64,000 bases of DNA from JAFGIG01 sp964397545 (GTDB taxonomy: Bacteria; SDB-A): the NCBI GenBank assembly GCA_964397545.1, contig CAYNIW010000002.1, positions 62,001 to 126,000 of the forward strand. Reading direction: 5' to 3'. The number at the start of each line of letters is the position of its first letter. Positions within the stretch are counted from its first letter, which is position 1. A program made the translations under genes and the position numbers. The notes beneath the pieces are model-generated. The model made no database searches. It worked only from the letters and a program-made list of their open reading frames with translations, and was not told where the DNA came from. Positions 15,514 to 24,091 of the stretch are shown piece by piece.

Positions 15514-16935
15514 TCATTGAGAAAGCGTTAAGCCTTTCTCCAGGGCTTTTTTATTTATTTCGATTAGGTTTTCTCTCGTTATGTGGGTCTTGAAAGCGTC
15601 AAAAAGCGATGTTTTGTCGAGCATACCGGTTTTGCCTATAAGAGCGCCGATTATAAGAGAATTAGTCACTTTAGTGTTTTTGAGTTCTTTGTCTGCGATG
15701 TCGCTGAAAGGTATTGCCAAAACCTCCACATCTTTGCGGGATACATCTTTTTTGATAAGGGTTGTGTCAATTATTATCAGTCCGCCTGGCACAACGTCTT
15801 TTTCGAATTTTTCGAGCGACGGCTGATTCATTGCGATAAGTATATCCGGTCTGTCAACGCTCGGATTCGATATTTTTCCGTTTTTGATGACTACATGACA
15901 ATTTGCCGTGCCTCCCCTCATTTCAGGTCCGTATGAGGGAATCCAAGTCACTTCTTTGCCTGTCAGCATTGCCGCTTCCGCGAGAAGAACACCGAGCATT
16001 AAAATGCCCTGCCCTCCGAAGCCGGCGATTTTAATTCTGGGTTCTTCATAAAGGGCTTTCAGCGGTTTAGGCGCAGGGTAGGATTTGGTTTCAACGTCAA
16101 GTTCGAGCGCTTGAGATATTTTTGATTTGTCCCATACCGGTTTTTTAACAACTATTTTTTCTCTTTTCGAAGATACGTCTTTGAAAACATTCACCGGGAA
16201 ATACGGGAGCTGGTTTTCCTCTATCCATTTGAGAGAATCAACAGGAGTTACTTTCCATCCGGAAGGGCATTGGGAGAGTATTTCTACGAATGAAAATCCC
16301 TTGTTTTCTACCTGAAGCTGAAGGGCTTTTCTTATCGCCTGTCTGGCTTTAACTCTGTTTTTCGTGTCGTGAAGGCTGACCCTTTCAACATAGACAGGCG
16401 CCTCGAGCTGAGAAATAAGTTCAGCCATTCTCAACGGGTGTCCTTCGTTTGCAGGGTTCCTGCCGTAAGGCGAGGTTGTCGTTTTCTGACCTACTAAAGT
16501 TGTTGGAGCCATCTGTCCGCCGGTCATCCCGTAAATACTGTTGTTTACGAAAAAGACTGATATCGCTTCTCCTCTGTTGGCGGCGTGCAGTATCTCGTTT
16601 CCGCCTATCGCCGCGAGGTCTCCGTCGCCCTGGTAGCTGATTACTATTGAATCCGGTCTGGCTCTTTTTATGCCCGTAGCCACCGCGGGAGCTCTTCCGT
16701 GAGGAGCCTGCTGGTGCCCGCAGTCAAAATAATAATATCCGAAAACGCTGCAGCCGACGGGGCTGACCCAGATGGTTTTTTCTGAGATGCCGAAATCTTC
16801 GATGGCTTCGGCTATCATTTTATGAACTATTCCGTGACCGCAGCCGGGACAGTAGTGGGTTGACTTCTTGTCCGGGCTCGGATTTCTAAAAAAATCGTCG
16901 TAAAAGCTTTTAGGTTTTCTGAGGACATTGCCCAT
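15514..16935 (-). CDS. 2-oxoacid:ferredoxin oxidoreductase, fused TPP (beta) and gamma subunits
   Basis: A 473-residue fusion. Residues 1-290 are the thiamine-diphosphate subunit: CPGCGHG at 29-35, the cofactor motif GDGD at 103-106 with NNSIYGMTGGQ at 131-141. From about residue 297 the gamma domain begins (IKIAGFGGQGILMLG, then SYGPEMRGGTANCHVVI). In many organisms these are separate genes. With the alpha and ferredoxin subunits directly before it, the complex would oxidise a 2-oxoacid to acyl-CoA and CO2 while reducing ferredoxin. The alpha subunit looks like VorB, so branched-chain 2-oxoacids are most likely; 2-oxoglutarate is the main alternative. TAATG overlap with the alpha gene. Confidence 0.88.
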   Translation of the reverse strand: MGNVLRKPKSFYDDFFRNPSPDKKSTHYCPGCGHGIVHKMIAEAIEDFGISEKTIWVSPVGCSVFGYYYFDCGHQQAPHGRAPAVATGIKRARPDSIVISYQGDGDLAAIGGNEILHAANRGEAISVFFVNNSIYGMTGGQMAPTTLVGQKTTTSPYGRNPANEGHPLRMAELISQLEAPVYVERVSLHDTKNRVKARQAIRKALQLQVENKGFSFVEILSQCPSGWKVTPVDSLKWIEENQLPYFPVNVFKDVSSKREKIVVKKPVWDKSKISQALELDVETKSYPAPKPLKALYEEPRIKIAGFGGQGILMLGVLLAEAAMLTGKEVTWIPSYGPEMRGGTANCHVVIKNGKISNPSVDRPDILIAMNQPSLEKFEKDVVPGGLIIIDTTLIKKDVSRKDVEVLAIPFSDIADKELKNTKVTNSLIIGALIGKTGMLDKTSLFDAFKTHITRENLIEINKKALEKGLTLSQ

Positions 16936-17993
16936 TATTTCCTCCCCGTTATTTTTTTGACGTGTTCGAGTATCTCGGCTGAAGTCGGGACTATTCCACC
17001 CATCCTTGTGTAAGAATGGATTTCTTTCATGCAGTTGGTCTGAAGCTTTATGTCCTCGAAAAGCTGGCCGTCTGACATCTCGACGACAAGTATATTTTTA
17101 ACTTTCTTCGAGAGTTCCTTTAGAGCTTTACCGGGGAAAGGCCAGAGAGTGAGAGGTCTGAAGAGACCAACTTTGATTCCTTCTTTCCTTGCGTTTTCAG
17201 TTACGTCTTTCAGAATCCTCGATGTAATTCCGTAGCCGACGAGAAGAATATCCGCGTCCTGTGTCAGAAACTCTTCGTGCATGATTTCATTTTCTTCTAT
17301 GGTTTTGAATTTCTCGCCGAGCCTTTTTATGTGGTCTTCCATCTCAGACGGTTCAAGGTAAATGGAGTTTATTAGGTTTTTTGAGTGATCTGCAGTTCCC
17401 TGGGTCGCCCACGGTTTTTTGGGAAGCTGTTCTCTTGAAATGGGTTCGGGGAAATCAACGGGTTCCATCATCTGGCCGATAAAGGCGTCGGAAAGAAGCA
17501 CGACAGGAGTTCTGTATTTATCGGCAAGTTCGAGACCTTTGATGGTCAAGTCGCACATCTCCTGGGCCGAATTCGGAGCAAGAACTATTAGTTTATAAGA
17601 ACCGTGTCCTCCGCCTTTGACAGACTGATTGTAGTCCGCCTGTTCGGGTGCGATGTTGCCGAGACCGGGGCCGGCTCTCATGACATTGACTATAAGACAG
17701 GGGACTTCGGATCCTACCGAATATGATATCCCTTCCTGCATCAAACTAATCCCCGGCCCTGAACTGGCTGTCAGAGTTCTGACGCCGGTTCCGCCTGAAC
17801 CGTAAAGCATATTTATCGAAGCCACTTCGCTTTCAGCCTGAAGGAAAGTTCTGTTGACCTTTGGAAAATAAAAAGCGGATCCTTCAGCGATTTCAGAAGC
17901 AGGGGTTATCGGATAGCCGAAATATGTTTCGGCGCCGGCCAGTATAGCCGCCTTGACAACGGCGTAATTCCCCTTGATGAGTTCTTTTGCCAT
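16935..17993 (-). CDS. vorB: 2-oxoacid:ferredoxin oxidoreductase alpha subunit (VorB type)
   Basis: A 352-residue alpha subunit. It opens with KGNYAVVKAAILAGAETYF and GYPITPASEIAE, then the conserved QAESEVASINMLYGSGGTG and TLTASSGPGISLMQEGISY blocks. These resemble the subunit annotated VorB in 3-methyl-2-oxobutanoate:ferredoxin oxidoreductases. The C-terminal domain begins near ILLVGYGITSRI. It provides the substrate-facing half of the TPP active site shared with the fused beta-gamma chain. It follows the ferredoxin subunit by nine bases. The exact substrate cannot be read from sequence alone. Confidence 0.85.
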   Translation of the reverse strand: MAKELIKGNYAVVKAAILAGAETYFGYPITPASEIAEGSAFYFPKVNRTFLQAESEVASINMLYGSGGTGVRTLTASSGPGISLMQEGISYSVGSEVPCLIVNVMRAGPGLGNIAPEQADYNQSVKGGGHGSYKLIVLAPNSAQEMCDLTIKGLELADKYRTPVVLLSDAFIGQMMEPVDFPEPISREQLPKKPWATQGTADHSKNLINSIYLEPSEMEDHIKRLGEKFKTIEENEIMHEEFLTQDADILLVGYGITSRILKDVTENARKEGIKVGLFRPLTLWPFPGKALKELSKKVKNILVVEMSDGQLFEDIKLQTNCMKEIHSYTRMGGIVPTSAEILEHVKKITGRK

Positions 17994-18002
17994 TTTTTTC
18001 TC

Positions 18003-18239
18003 CTATTCTTTGTGATCTTTTGGATAAACTTCAATGGCTCCGGGTTCGGGGCATGTGTAAAAACATGTCCCGCAGCCTATGCATCCTTCACCTTTGTAAA
18101 CGGCCGGATGATAGCTTTTCTCGTTCAGGTCAGGAGAGACTTCGAGACATTTTTTCGGACACGCAAAAATACAGAGGCCGCAGCCTTTGCATAGAGATGC
18201 GTGTATGACTACTTTTGGATATGTATCTGCAGCTGTCAT
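18003..18239 (-). CDS. Two-cluster ferredoxin subunit of the oxidoreductase
   Basis: A 78-residue protein with two [4Fe-4S] motifs: C17, C20, C23 and C27 (CKGCGLCIFACP), and C53, C56, C59 and C63 (CIGCGTCFYTCP). This is the delta subunit that takes electrons from the TPP centre to soluble ferredoxin. It starts inside the end of gcvPA (four-base overlap) and lies nine bases before the alpha subunit, so the glycine cleavage and oxidoreductase genes form one transcription unit. Confidence 0.93.
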   Translation of the reverse strand: MTAADTYPKVVIHASLCKGCGLCIFACPKKCLEVSPDLNEKSYHPAVYKGEGCIGCGTCFYTCPEPGAIEVYPKDHKE

Positions 18240-19576
18240 TTTGCCTCCTTTATTATCTTTTCCATGAGTTCAGCCCAATGTTCTAGTTCTCGATCTGTCC
18301 TTTTCTCGGTGACGGCGACGAGAAGCTGGTTTTTTCTCATTTTATCGAATATACCGAGGTCAACGCCTGCAATTATTCCTTCAGCGAGCATTTTTTCTAT
18401 CACAAGTGACGATTCGAAAGGAAGTTCGACCGCAAATTCGTTGAAAAAAGGAGAGTTTGGAAAGACGTTCTTTACGCCCGAGAGCATGGAGTTAAGCCGG
18501 TGCGCTTTCTGATGCGAAAGCATCGCGGCGTTTTCAAGACCCTCTTTACCCATCAGGGCGACGTGAACAGCTGCTCTTAAGGCGCAAAGAGCTTGATTTG
18601 TGCAGATGTTGCTCGTGGCCTTTTCTCTTTTTATGTGCTGTTCTCTGGTCTGCAGAGTCATGACGAATCCTCTTTCTCCGTCTATGTCGAGAGTTTCGCC
18701 TATTATCCTGCCCGGCATGGATCTGATATGTTCTTTTCTGCATGCGAATATGCCGAGAAGAGGTCCGCCGTAAGACATTTCTATTCCCAGCGTCTGGCCT
18801 TCTCCCACAGTGAAGTCAGCTCCGAACTTTCCCGGTGGCTCGAGAACCGATAAGGTCAGAGGGTTGACGTATATCACGGAAAGCGAGTTTTTTAAACGCG
18901 CGAGGTCGATCAGGGCGTCAATTGGTTCTATCAAGCCGTAGAAGTTGACGTAGGGAACAGCTAAAACTGCGGTGTCAGTGTCTGAGAGAGTTTCCATTTT
19001 TTTCAAATCGGTCAGACCGTCTTCCTTCATAGGGCAAACTATTAATTCAAAACCTTTCGAAAGGTAGGTTTGGGCGACTTTGATGCAGGAAGGATGGAAG
19101 GTTTCGGAGATGATTAATTTTTTTTTCTTTTTTATTTTGGAGGATATTATCAGTGCCTCCGTCAGAGCCGTCGCGCCGTCATACATCGAAGCATTCGCGA
19201 CATCCATCCCTGTCAGTTCGCAGATCATGGACTGGAATTCAAATATCGCCTGAAGAGTTCCCTGACTGACTTCCGGCTGATAGGGGGTATAAGCTGTATA
19301 AAATTCGGGTCGCGAGGAGATATGACGCACTGCTGACGGTATGTAATGGTCGTAAATACCCGCCCCGGCAAAGCAGACCGCTTCATTGATGTTCTCAGAG
19401 GATATTTGTTTTATCTTTTCGACAAGTTCGGATTCGGAAATGCCGGCGGGAAGATCGAAAAGTTCTTTTTCAGACAGATCAGGCGCAATATTTTTCAAAA
19501 GCTCGGTGAAATTATTAAAACCGATTTTACCGAGCATTTCCTTTCTGTCTTCTTTTCTGTGCGGAACGTAGGGCAT
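18236..19576 (-). CDS. gcvPA: Glycine dehydrogenase (decarboxylating) subunit 1
   Basis: A 446-residue P-protein alpha subunit. It starts MPYVPHRKEDRKEML, the standard GcvPA opening (MxYIPxTxEDxxxML), and contains FAGAGIYDHYIPSAV, YTPYQPEVSQGTLQAI and SMYDGATALTEA. In split P-proteins this chain pairs with GcvPB, which carries the PLP lysine. Together they decarboxylate glycine and load the aminomethyl group on GcvH. No gcvPB gene is next to it; the following gene is instead the ferredoxin subunit. gcvPB must lie outside this window for the pathway to work. Confidence 0.95.
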   Translation of the reverse strand: MPYVPHRKEDRKEMLGKIGFNNFTELLKNIAPDLSEKELFDLPAGISESELVEKIKQISSENINEAVCFAGAGIYDHYIPSAVRHISSRPEFYTAYTPYQPEVSQGTLQAIFEFQSMICELTGMDVANASMYDGATALTEALIISSKIKKKKKLIISETFHPSCIKVAQTYLSKGFELIVCPMKEDGLTDLKKMETLSDTDTAVLAVPYVNFYGLIEPIDALIDLARLKNSLSVIYVNPLTLSVLEPPGKFGADFTVGEGQTLGIEMSYGGPLLGIFACRKEHIRSMPGRIIGETLDIDGERGFVMTLQTREQHIKREKATSNICTNQALCALRAAVHVALMGKEGLENAAMLSHQKAHRLNSMLSGVKNVFPNSPFFNEFAVELPFESSLVIEKMLAEGIIAGVDLGIFDKMRKNQLLVAVTEKRTDRELEHWAELMEKIIKEAK

Positions 19577-19583
19577 ACTCGCC

Positions 19584-19985
19584 TCAGTGAGCGCTTTCGA
19601 GAACCACCATTTTGTAATCTTCCGCGCTGAGAAGATAAGCGGGTGAAAAGTCGTGGGAAGCTTCTATTATCGCTATCCATCCGCTTTCGTAAGGTTCCTT
19701 ATTCAGTAGTGAAGGATTGTCCGGAAGGTCGGTGTTTATTTTCATAATCTTGCCGTCTACCGGAGAAAAAATGTCTTCTGCCGTTTTAACTGCCTCAACG
19801 GTGCAAATTGAATCTCCTTTTTTCACAGGGTTGCCTTCGGCAAGGTGAAACTCAAGAAACACAATGTCGGAAAGCTCTTTTTGGGCGAAATCGGTTATTC
19901 CGATGGTGATTTTCTGATTCTCCACTTTGATCCATTCATGAGTCGCCGTGTAATAGAGATCCGGCAGAATTTTGACGTCGGACAT
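19584..19985 (-). CDS. gcvH: Glycine cleavage system H protein
   Basis: A 133-residue lipoyl carrier. The lipoyl-lysine is K67 in TVEAVKTAEDIFSPVDG, matching the usual ESVKAxSDxYxPxxG. The N-terminal YTATHEWIKVENQKITIGIT segment and the closing YESGWIAIIEASH are conserved. GcvH shuttles the aminomethyl group between P- and T-proteins. It lies between gcvT (27-base gap) and gcvPA (seven-base gap). The LLSAEDYK near the end corresponds to the LLxxxEYxxF of other H proteins. Nothing unusual. Confidence 0.96.
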   Translation of the reverse strand: MSDVKILPDLYYTATHEWIKVENQKITIGITDFAQKELSDIVFLEFHLAEGNPVKKGDSICTVEAVKTAEDIFSPVDGKIMKINTDLPDNPSLLNKEPYESGWIAIIEASHDFSPAYLLSAEDYKMVVLESAH

Positions 19986-20012
19986 CTGTCCTCCTCCCTT
20001 CTATTGTTTGTA

Positions 20013-21122
20013 TTATTTGTGAGTTGCGTTTTTGTAAAACGGGGGTTTTGTCACTGTGGCGTCGCATATTTTTGACCTTATCTCGACGCCGATCCTCGTG
20101 TTGATTTTATGAAAACCTGTTTTGACATAGCCCATGCCCACGCTCTTTCCGAGTATCGGAGAAAAAGCTCCGCTTGTGACTTCTCCGATCTGTTCTCCTT
20201 CAGAGACTATTGGGAAGCCTTTTCTGGAGACGTTTTTTCCGTCGAGAACGAAATGAACGAGTCTGCGTTCAACTCCGTTTTGTTTCTGCGTAAGCAGAAA
20301 TTCTCTGCCGATGAAATCGGATTTGTCGAGTTTAACCACCCATCCGAGGCCGGCTTCAAGAGGCGACGTGTGGGCGCTGATGTCGTTTCCGTAAAGGCAG
20401 TAGCACATTTCGAGCCTTAAAACATCTCTGGCGGCAAGCCCGACCGGACAGACAGAGTATTTTTCCCCGGCTTCGAGAATCTTCTGCCACAAAAAAGAGG
20501 ATTTATCGGAAGGAGAATATATCTCAAAACCGTCTTCTCCCGTGTAACCCGTCCTCGAAATCAGGACAGGCGTATTTTCGATCTTAGCCCTGAAGCTCTG
20601 ATAAAAACCGAGTGAACCGTAATCGGCGTCTAATAATTTTTTCATGATTTGCTCTGAAACAGGCCCCTGAAGAGCAAGTTGAGCTGTTTCGTCCGAAAGA
20701 TTCGATACCACGACGTCGAATTTTCTTAATTTCTCATTTATCCATTCAAAATCTTTGTCTATGTTCGAAGCGTTGACGACGAGCAGGAAATAATCTTCAA
20801 GGCGGTAGACGAGAAGGTCGTCGACGATTCCGCCGTTCTCATAGCACATCGCCGTGTAAATGACTCCGTTGACTGGGAGTTTGGAGATGTCATTGGTGAT
20901 TAGGAAATTCACGGATTCAAGACAATCGGGCCCTTTTATCTCTATCTCTCCCATGTGAGATACATCGAATAAACCCGCCGTGGTTCTTACATTGAGTGAT
21001 TCTGAAACAATTCCGTCGGGATACTGGATGGGCATTTTGTAGCCGGCGAAAGGGACTATCCTTGCTCCTGCTTTTACATGTTCACCGTAAAAAGGGGTTG
21101 TTTTAAGTTCTGTTTCCTGCAT
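20013..21122 (-). CDS. gcvT: Glycine cleavage system aminomethyltransferase (T protein)
   Basis: A 369-residue T protein. I take the ATG at 21122, preceded by GGAGAAAAG, over an in-frame ATG 33 bases earlier that lacks a ribosome-binding site. Characteristic blocks are VPFAGYKMPIQYPDGIVSES, AGLFDVSHMGEIEIKG, LISRTGYTGEDGFEIY and AARDVLRLEMCYCLYGNDI. It transfers the methylene group to tetrahydrofolate and releases ammonia. It is the first gene of the gcv-vor run, with a leader of about 45 bases from the promoter at 21174-21202, too short for a glycine riboswitch. Confidence 0.96.
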   Translation of the reverse strand: MQETELKTTPFYGEHVKAGARIVPFAGYKMPIQYPDGIVSESLNVRTTAGLFDVSHMGEIEIKGPDCLESVNFLITNDISKLPVNGVIYTAMCYENGGIVDDLLVYRLEDYFLLVVNASNIDKDFEWINEKLRKFDVVVSNLSDETAQLALQGPVSEQIMKKLLDADYGSLGFYQSFRAKIENTPVLISRTGYTGEDGFEIYSPSDKSSFLWQKILEAGEKYSVCPVGLAARDVLRLEMCYCLYGNDISAHTSPLEAGLGWVVKLDKSDFIGREFLLTQKQNGVERRLVHFVLDGKNVSRKGFPIVSEGEQIGEVTSGAFSPILGKSVGMGYVKTGFHKINTRIGVEIRSKICDATVTKPPFYKNATHK

Positions 21123-21134
21123 CTTTTCTCCGTA

Positions 21135-21163
21135 GTAAATCTTGTTGATAATCAATAGGGCAC
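21135..21163 (+). promoter_or_regulatory. Promoter for the M14 peptidase gene
   Basis: TTGATA (21135-21140), a 17-base spacer and TATATT (21158-21163) on the plus strand, close to the sigma-70 consensus and about 65 bases before the peptidase start. It lies inside the gcvT leader, face to face with the gcv promoter. Confidence 0.65.
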
Positions 21164-21173
21164 AATGTATATT

Positions 21174-21202
21174 AGTATATTTACAGCCGCAAAAATAGTC
21201 AA
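21174..21202 (-). promoter_or_regulatory. Promoter for the gcv-vor operon
   Basis: TTGACT (21202-21197), a 17-base spacer and TATACT (21179-21174) on the minus strand, one of the best sigma-70 matches in the window. It would drive gcvT, gcvH, gcvPA, the ferredoxin and oxidoreductase genes and perhaps ptb. Its -10 box is 11 bases from the opposing -10 of the M14 promoter, so the two transcripts overlap at their 5-prime ends. Confidence 0.7.
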
Positions 21203-21235
21203 CAGTTAATCGGAAAATTAAAAAGAGGTGTCTAA

Positions 21236-24082
21236 ATGAAAAAAACAGCGTTTTTCCTCTTTCTGTCTCTGGCGATATCGGGCATTTACGCGAGAGAAAG
21301 CATTGTCAGGATATCCCTTCATTCACAAGACATAAGAAGCGAATGCAGGATCATCAGAATTGTCCCCGACAGAATAACAGGTCCAAGAGAAATAGAGACA
21401 GTCCTTACTGAAAAAATGATAGAAGATGTCGAGAGCAAGGGATACGCCGTAGATGTAATCGTTGAAGATTATTCTAAATATCTCGACAGTCTCTACAGCG
21501 AGCAGGACTGGACTGCATATCACAACCACGCACAGACCGTCGCTTTCGTTGAAAGCCTCGCCGGCGCAAATCCTAATATAGTCTCGGTCGAGACGCTCGG
21601 GTACTCCGTTCAGAACAGGGTGATTCAGGCGATAAAAATCACGGACAACCCTCACATTGAAGAATTCGAACCCGAGATAAGATTTGACGGCAACCATCAC
21701 GGAGACGAAACTCCAAGCGTTGAAGTCTGCCTTTGGCTCGCATACAGGCTTTGCCAGGGATACGGCTCTATTCCCTACATAACGAGTCTCGTCAACAGCA
21801 GAGTCGTTTGGATTGTGCCCATGGTCAATCCCGACGGCAGGACTAACCTGACGAGATACAACGCGAACGGAATAGACCTGAACAGGGAATACGGCTATAT
21901 GTGGGACAGGGAAGGTTCAAGCCCTTATCCTTTCTCTCAGCCTGAAAGCAGGGCTCTCAGATCCCTGATGGATTCGAGAAACTGCGTTACAGCGGCTTCT
22001 TATCACGGCGGAACTGTCCAGATATCCCAGGCGTGGAGCTATCACTACGACCCGCCCAAGGACAACACCGTCTATAACAATTTGTGGGGTTATTATTCAG
22101 CCGTTACGGGCTACTCTCACGGACAGGGTTCCCACACAATGTATTACATAAACGGTCCGACCAAGGACTACGACTACGGAATTGCAGGGTGTATAGGTTC
22201 GACAGTTGAAATATGCATGATAAAAAATCCCAGCCCGAATTCCATTGAAGCGATATGCAACAGAGAGGACAGCGCGATGTTCGTCCTCATTCAGAAAGCG
22301 TCTCAGGGAATAGCGGGAATAGTGACTGATTCAGCCACCGGACAGCCTCTTTGGGCAAGCGTTAAAGTGCAGGAAATCGGCTGGCCTGTCTATACAGACG
22401 AGATTTTCGGAGACTATCACAGATACGTCGTTCCGGGAACTTATTCCATAAAAGTGGAATCTCCGGGATACAGGCCGAAAACAGTGACCGGAATAACAAC
22501 TTCCGCGGACACCTTCGCGAGAGTAGATGTTCAGCTGTCGCCAAACGACTCTTTTTACGCTTTCAGAGCGGTTATTTGCAATATTCCGAATTATAACGAT
22601 CAAAACCACACGCTTACGGTTGATGCGCTCGGCTCTCCGGACGCTCAGTTCTTGTCTTTGGGAGTCAAGACCCAAACAGCTCAGAGGCAGGGATGGGCTG
22701 TTTTCGATATGGGCAGTCAGACTCCTGTCAGTAACAGGCCCGGGCCCGACATGAAAATATTTGAAGGCAACGACGGAACAGCCGAAGCCTGCAGTGTTTA
22801 TGTCGGCAACAGCCCGACCTGGTCCGGTCCGTGGTATTTTGTCGGAATGGCAAACGGAACGGCTGAAATAGACATAAATTCATCCGGACTCACTCAGGCG
22901 AGATATGTCATGCTGGTTGACGACGGAAACAGTTCTTATACCGGAGGAACTCCCGGATACGACATAGACGCCATCCAGGCATACGCCTTGCCGCAGGCGG
23001 CAGCTCTTGTAATGTCCGGATACTCTTTCGATCCGGCGTGTCCTTTGCCGGGAGATACGGCGGATGTCTCAATAGACCTCATGAACGCCGGTCTGATGAC
23101 GGCTTATGACGTTGATGTTTTACTTTCTTCGATGACTCCGGGAGTTGCGCTTCTCGATTCAACAGCTCACGTGGACAGCATACCCCACGCCTATACTTTT
23201 TCGGTTCAGGGTTTTTCCGTTTATATCAGCCCCTCGGTTCCGCTTGGGACCCTTGTCGGTTTGCTTGTCAATATTGAGCTGTCTTCGGTTTTGCACGCCG
23301 TAGATACTCTGCAGTTTCTTGTAGGTTTTCAGGAATTTATAGACTCTGTCGAAGACGGACAGGGAACATGGACTCATTCGGGCACGAACGATCAGTGGCA
23401 CATAACCGAATTCAGATCACACAGTCCGACTCACAGCTGGTATTGCGGAAACCCTGCCACACATGTATATTCCAGTAACGTCAACGCCAGTCTGATTTCT
23501 CAGGACCTTTTGATTGGAAACGACTGTGTTTTCAAGTTCTGGGAAAGATACACGACAGAGCCCAATTGGGATTCAGTCGTAGTTGAATACTCGCTGAACG
23601 GGACGACATGGAGCACAATAAGTTCAAGGCACGGAGTTGACAGCGTATGGCACGAGACCTCATACAATCTGACCATGATACCCATAGCAAGCACAGTGAA
23701 ATTCCGTTTCAGATTTATATCCGACGTCTCTGTCAACAGAGAGGGCTGGTTTGTCGACGACATCAGACTCTATAACCCTCTTGGAGTAGAAGAAATAGTC
23801 CCGGTCCTCCCGGAGAATGTCTTTTTGTCTATAAGGTCTTCATCCGCTTTCAGGGACAACAGAGCCGTATTTTACGTCACGGGAGTCGGACCCGAAGACC
23901 CTGCAGATCTGATAATCTTCGATGTAACAGGCAGAGTTCTGAGAACAGAGACCGTCTTCGGATCCGGAGCTTTCGAAATGACTCTTGCCGACCGCAGGGG
24001 CGTTTCGCTTCCGCCTTCGAATTATTTTGCTCTTCTTAAAAAAGAGCGCAGTTCAAGCGTCTGCAAATTTTCCGTTTTTTAG
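21236..24082 (+). CDS. Secreted M14 zinc carboxypeptidase with multi-domain tail
   Basis: A 948-residue exported peptidase. Signal peptide about 1-19. The M14 domain (about 90-345) has the HxxE zinc ligands H155 and E158 in DGNHHGDETP, the third ligand H257 in YHGG, substrate residues in GIDLNREYG and the catalytic glutamate E325 in STVEICMI. A carboxypeptidase-regulatory beta domain (GIVTDSATGQPLWASVKV, about 360-440) and two further beta-sandwich regions follow, one with EDGQGTWTHSG to WFVDDIRLYNP. The final 85 residues (DLIIFDVTGRVLRTE, then YFALLKKERSSS) resemble FlgD/T9SS-type sorting domains. It has its own promoter and is followed nine bases later by the PNP gene. Confidence 0.9.
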   Translation: MKKTAFFLFLSLAISGIYARESIVRISLHSQDIRSECRIIRIVPDRITGPREIETVLTEKMIEDVESKGYAVDVIVEDYSKYLDSLYSEQDWTAYHNHAQTVAFVESLAGANPNIVSVETLGYSVQNRVIQAIKITDNPHIEEFEPEIRFDGNHHGDETPSVEVCLWLAYRLCQGYGSIPYITSLVNSRVVWIVPMVNPDGRTNLTRYNANGIDLNREYGYMWDREGSSPYPFSQPESRALRSLMDSRNCVTAASYHGGTVQISQAWSYHYDPPKDNTVYNNLWGYYSAVTGYSHGQGSHTMYYINGPTKDYDYGIAGCIGSTVEICMIKNPSPNSIEAICNREDSAMFVLIQKASQGIAGIVTDSATGQPLWASVKVQEIGWPVYTDEIFGDYHRYVVPGTYSIKVESPGYRPKTVTGITTSADTFARVDVQLSPNDSFYAFRAVICNIPNYNDQNHTLTVDALGSPDAQFLSLGVKTQTAQRQGWAVFDMGSQTPVSNRPGPDMKIFEGNDGTAEACSVYVGNSPTWSGPWYFVGMANGTAEIDINSSGLTQARYVMLVDDGNSSYTGGTPGYDIDAIQAYALPQAAALVMSGYSFDPACPLPGDTADVSIDLMNAGLMTAYDVDVLLSSMTPGVALLDSTAHVDSIPHAYTFSVQGFSVYISPSVPLGTLVGLLVNIELSSVLHAVDTLQFLVGFQEFIDSVEDGQGTWTHSGTNDQWHITEFRSHSPTHSWYCGNPATHVYSSNVNASLISQDLLIGNDCVFKFWERYTTEPNWDSVVVEYSLNGTTWSTISSRHGVDSVWHETSYNLTMIPIASTVKFRFRFISDVSVNREGWFVDDIRLYNPLGVEEIVPVLPENVFLSIRSSSAFRDNRAVFYVTGVGPEDPADLIIFDVTGRVLRTETVFGSGAFEMTLADRRGVSLPPSNYFALLKKERSSSVCKFSVF

Positions 24083-24091
24083 GCGGTAATC

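Noticed and set aside
20955..21200. Glycine riboswitch before gcvT
   Set aside because: Only about 45 bases lie between the promoter and the start codon, too few for the aptamer.
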